From assembly GCF_000766145.1 (NCBI RefSeq), contig NZ_JNFB01000024.1:62001-126000 (forward strand): a DNA stretch of 64,000 nucleotides, written 5' to 3'. The translations under genes were made by a program, and so were the position numbers. This document shows, piece by piece, positions 62,841 through 64,000 of the stretch (positions within the stretch are counted from its first letter, which is position 1; every line of letters starts with the position of its first letter). The notes beneath the pieces were generated by a model that was not told the DNA's origin, searched no databases, and saw only the letters and a list, made by a program, of their open reading frames with translations. The stretch comes from Paenilisteria newyorkensis. Lineage in GTDB: Bacteria; Bacillota; Bacilli; Lactobacillales; Listeriaceae.

Positions 62841-63710
62841 ATGGGTACAATCAAGCAAATGAATCTGGCTATGCAGTATATTGAAGCTCATTTGATGGAC
62901 AAAATGGATTACAAAGAGCTCTCGAAAATCGCGTGTTGCTCGGAGTATCATTTTAGACGGGTCTTTTCATACCTTGCAGGAATGCCGCTTAGTGAGTATA
63001 TTCGATTAAGAAAATTAGCCGTAGCAGCCATTTTAATAAAAGATAGTGATGAAAAAATTATCGACATTGCGATGCGTTTTGGCTATGAGTCGCCGGATGC
63101 TTTTACCCGAGCTTTTCAGTCGATGCATTATGTCACGCCTACGCAGGCTAAAAAAGAGAATACGCACGTAAAAGCTTTTCTGCCGATGACCTTCCAATTG
63201 AAGATTCAAGGGGGAAATGTAATGGATTATCGGATTGAAACAAAGGATGCATTTAAAATTGTCGGGATTAGCAAGCGCATTAAACTCGTGTATGAAGGTG
63301 TAAATCCGCAAATGGATTCTATGTGGGCCAGTTTCAAACCAGAAGACTTTGTGGAGTTGAAAAAACTATCGAATATTCAGCCATCAGGAATCATTTGTGC
63401 TTCAACGAACTTTGGTGAAGGCAGGCAAGAGGGCGCCGAGTTAGATCAATATATTGGTGTTGCTACAACGATGGCGGTTCCGGAAAAATGGGAAACTTTA
63501 GTGGTGGAACCTTCAACTTGGGTAGTGTTTACTGTGTGTGGAGAATTTCCTAAAGCATTGCAGGATGTTTGGGCAAGGATATACTCGGAATGGCTCCCTA
63601 CGTCGGGTTATGAAGTTGTTCCTGGACCGGAAATCCTGTGGAATGAGAGTCCTGATACTAGCAAACCAAATTATAAAAGTGAGATTTGGATACCGGTTGT
63701 GAGGAAGTAG
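62841..63710 (+). CDS. AraC-family regulator with GyrI-like effector domain
   Basis: The 289-aa protein has an N-terminal pair of AraC helix-turn-helices (residues 8-105; YKELSKIACCSEYHFRRVFSYL, IIDIAMRFGYESPDAFTRAF). A C-terminal GyrI/BmrR-type ligand-binding domain follows (residues 125-289; YRIETKDAFKIVGISKRI, and WIPVVRK at the end). Such proteins activate genes in response to small hydrophobic or cationic compounds. No target is evident nearby. Confidence 0.9.
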   Translation: MGTIKQMNLAMQYIEAHLMDKMDYKELSKIACCSEYHFRRVFSYLAGMPLSEYIRLRKLAVAAILIKDSDEKIIDIAMRFGYESPDAFTRAFQSMHYVTPTQAKKENTHVKAFLPMTFQLKIQGGNVMDYRIETKDAFKIVGISKRIKLVYEGVNPQMDSMWASFKPEDFVELKKLSNIQPSGIICASTNFGEGRQEGAELDQYIGVATTMAVPEKWETLVVEPSTWVVFTVCGEFPKALQDVWARIYSEWLPTSGYEVVPGPEILWNESPDTSKPNYKSEIWIPVVRK

Positions 63711-63720
63711 TTTTAAGGAT

Positions 63721-63752
63721 CATGCTCTTCTCGATACTGGGGAGGGCATGTT
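63721..63752 (+). terminator. Possible terminator after the AraC gene
   Basis: A 12-bp stem with G-T pairs (CATGCTCTTCTC / GGGGAGGGCATG) follows the stop, but the T run is weak. Confidence 0.5.
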
Positions 63753-63841
63753 GAATATTGTCTAGGTGAAAAACAATGATTTGTACACTAATACCTTTAA
63801 TTTGTCTATATAATCCTACTTTATATATGCTAAAATCGTTA

Positions 63842-63855
63842 TGAAAGCGCTTTTT
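63842..63855 (+). promoter_or_regulatory. Possible cre site before the last gene
   Basis: TGAAAGCGCTTTTT fits 12 of 14 positions of the cre consensus, 67 bp before the start of the partial gene. Confidence 0.4.
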
Positions 63856-63921
63856 TGAAATTTTAGTTTTATTTAGTATGCCTTGGGAGATTAGAAGACA
63901 AAACTGAAAAGGGGTTTTTTC

Positions 63922-64000
63922 ATGAGTAAGAAGAGCTTGATTTTTTCGATTATTTTTGTGCTGTGTGTTAGCTTGATTCCGATGTTTTCGTTGCCATCTC
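63922..64000 (+). CDS. Secreted protein, N-terminus only (runs off the window)
   Basis: ATG 63922 lies eight bases after AAAGGGG and opens a frame that reads SKKSLIFSIIFVLCVSLIPM, a typical signal peptide. The rest lies outside the window, so the product is unknown. Confidence 0.6.
   Translation, partial: MSKKSLIFSIIFVLCVSLIPMFSLPS

Overview
The window looks like a near-origin chromosomal segment of a low-to-mid GC Firmicute of the family Listeriaceae, most likely a Listeria species outside the L. monocytogenes group. This rests on gene content and order recalled from Listeria genomes, not on a search: mnmE-mnmG-rsmG-noc, then parA-parB-DUF951, catalase, ychF, the fused glutathione synthase gshF, and a beta-glucoside PTS block. 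Cry1Ac-D6-type and pectate-lyase-like surface proteins also fit. No rRNA, tRNA, insertion sequence, prophage or CRISPR was seen.

Layout. 1-1770: 3' end of a large surface protein with three 216-bp tandem repeats. 1893-15133: a Wzx/Wzy-type exopolysaccharide cluster of 13 genes (two lipoproteins, nucleotide-sugar enzymes, Wzz-like co-polymerase, BY-kinase, polymerase, flippase, three GT4 glycosyltransferases, priming transferase, aminotransferase). 15134-15539: gene-free, with a terminator and a cluster of DnaA boxes. 15540-26443: tRNA/rRNA modification genes and the Noc/ParA/ParB chromosome-organisation genes, interrupted by a TetR pair, a possible HigB-HigA fusion regulator and an efflux pump. 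26490-29457: minus-strand secreted and small proteins. 29801-33522: PerR-box catalase, a 69-bp structured repeat, a two-TM protein and ychF. 33650-39831: a maltose-type (glv) PTS operon with an RpiR regulator. 39853-42180: gshF. 42379-47355: GntR/ABC operon, DUF1129 protein, Nudix hydrolase. 47454-52178: RpiR regulator and a beta-glucoside operon. 52754-62341: a WapA-like RHS polymorphic toxin gene, its likely immunity gene and an array of tiny two-TM membrane proteins. 62463-64000: DUF1871 protein, AraC/GyrI regulator and the start of a secreted protein.

The genes connect in three ways. The segregation proteins ParB and Noc are encoded here together with their DNA sites: four parS-like 16-mers (in mnmG, parB and twice in gshF) and one exact Noc site upstream of the second rpiR gene. 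The two sugar operons share RpiR regulators and cre-like sites, consistent with CcpA control. The RHS locus has a candidate SOS-type promoter and a cre-like palindrome upstream, and downstream a cognate immunity candidate followed by seven consecutive small membrane-protein genes, which is the least explained part of the window.
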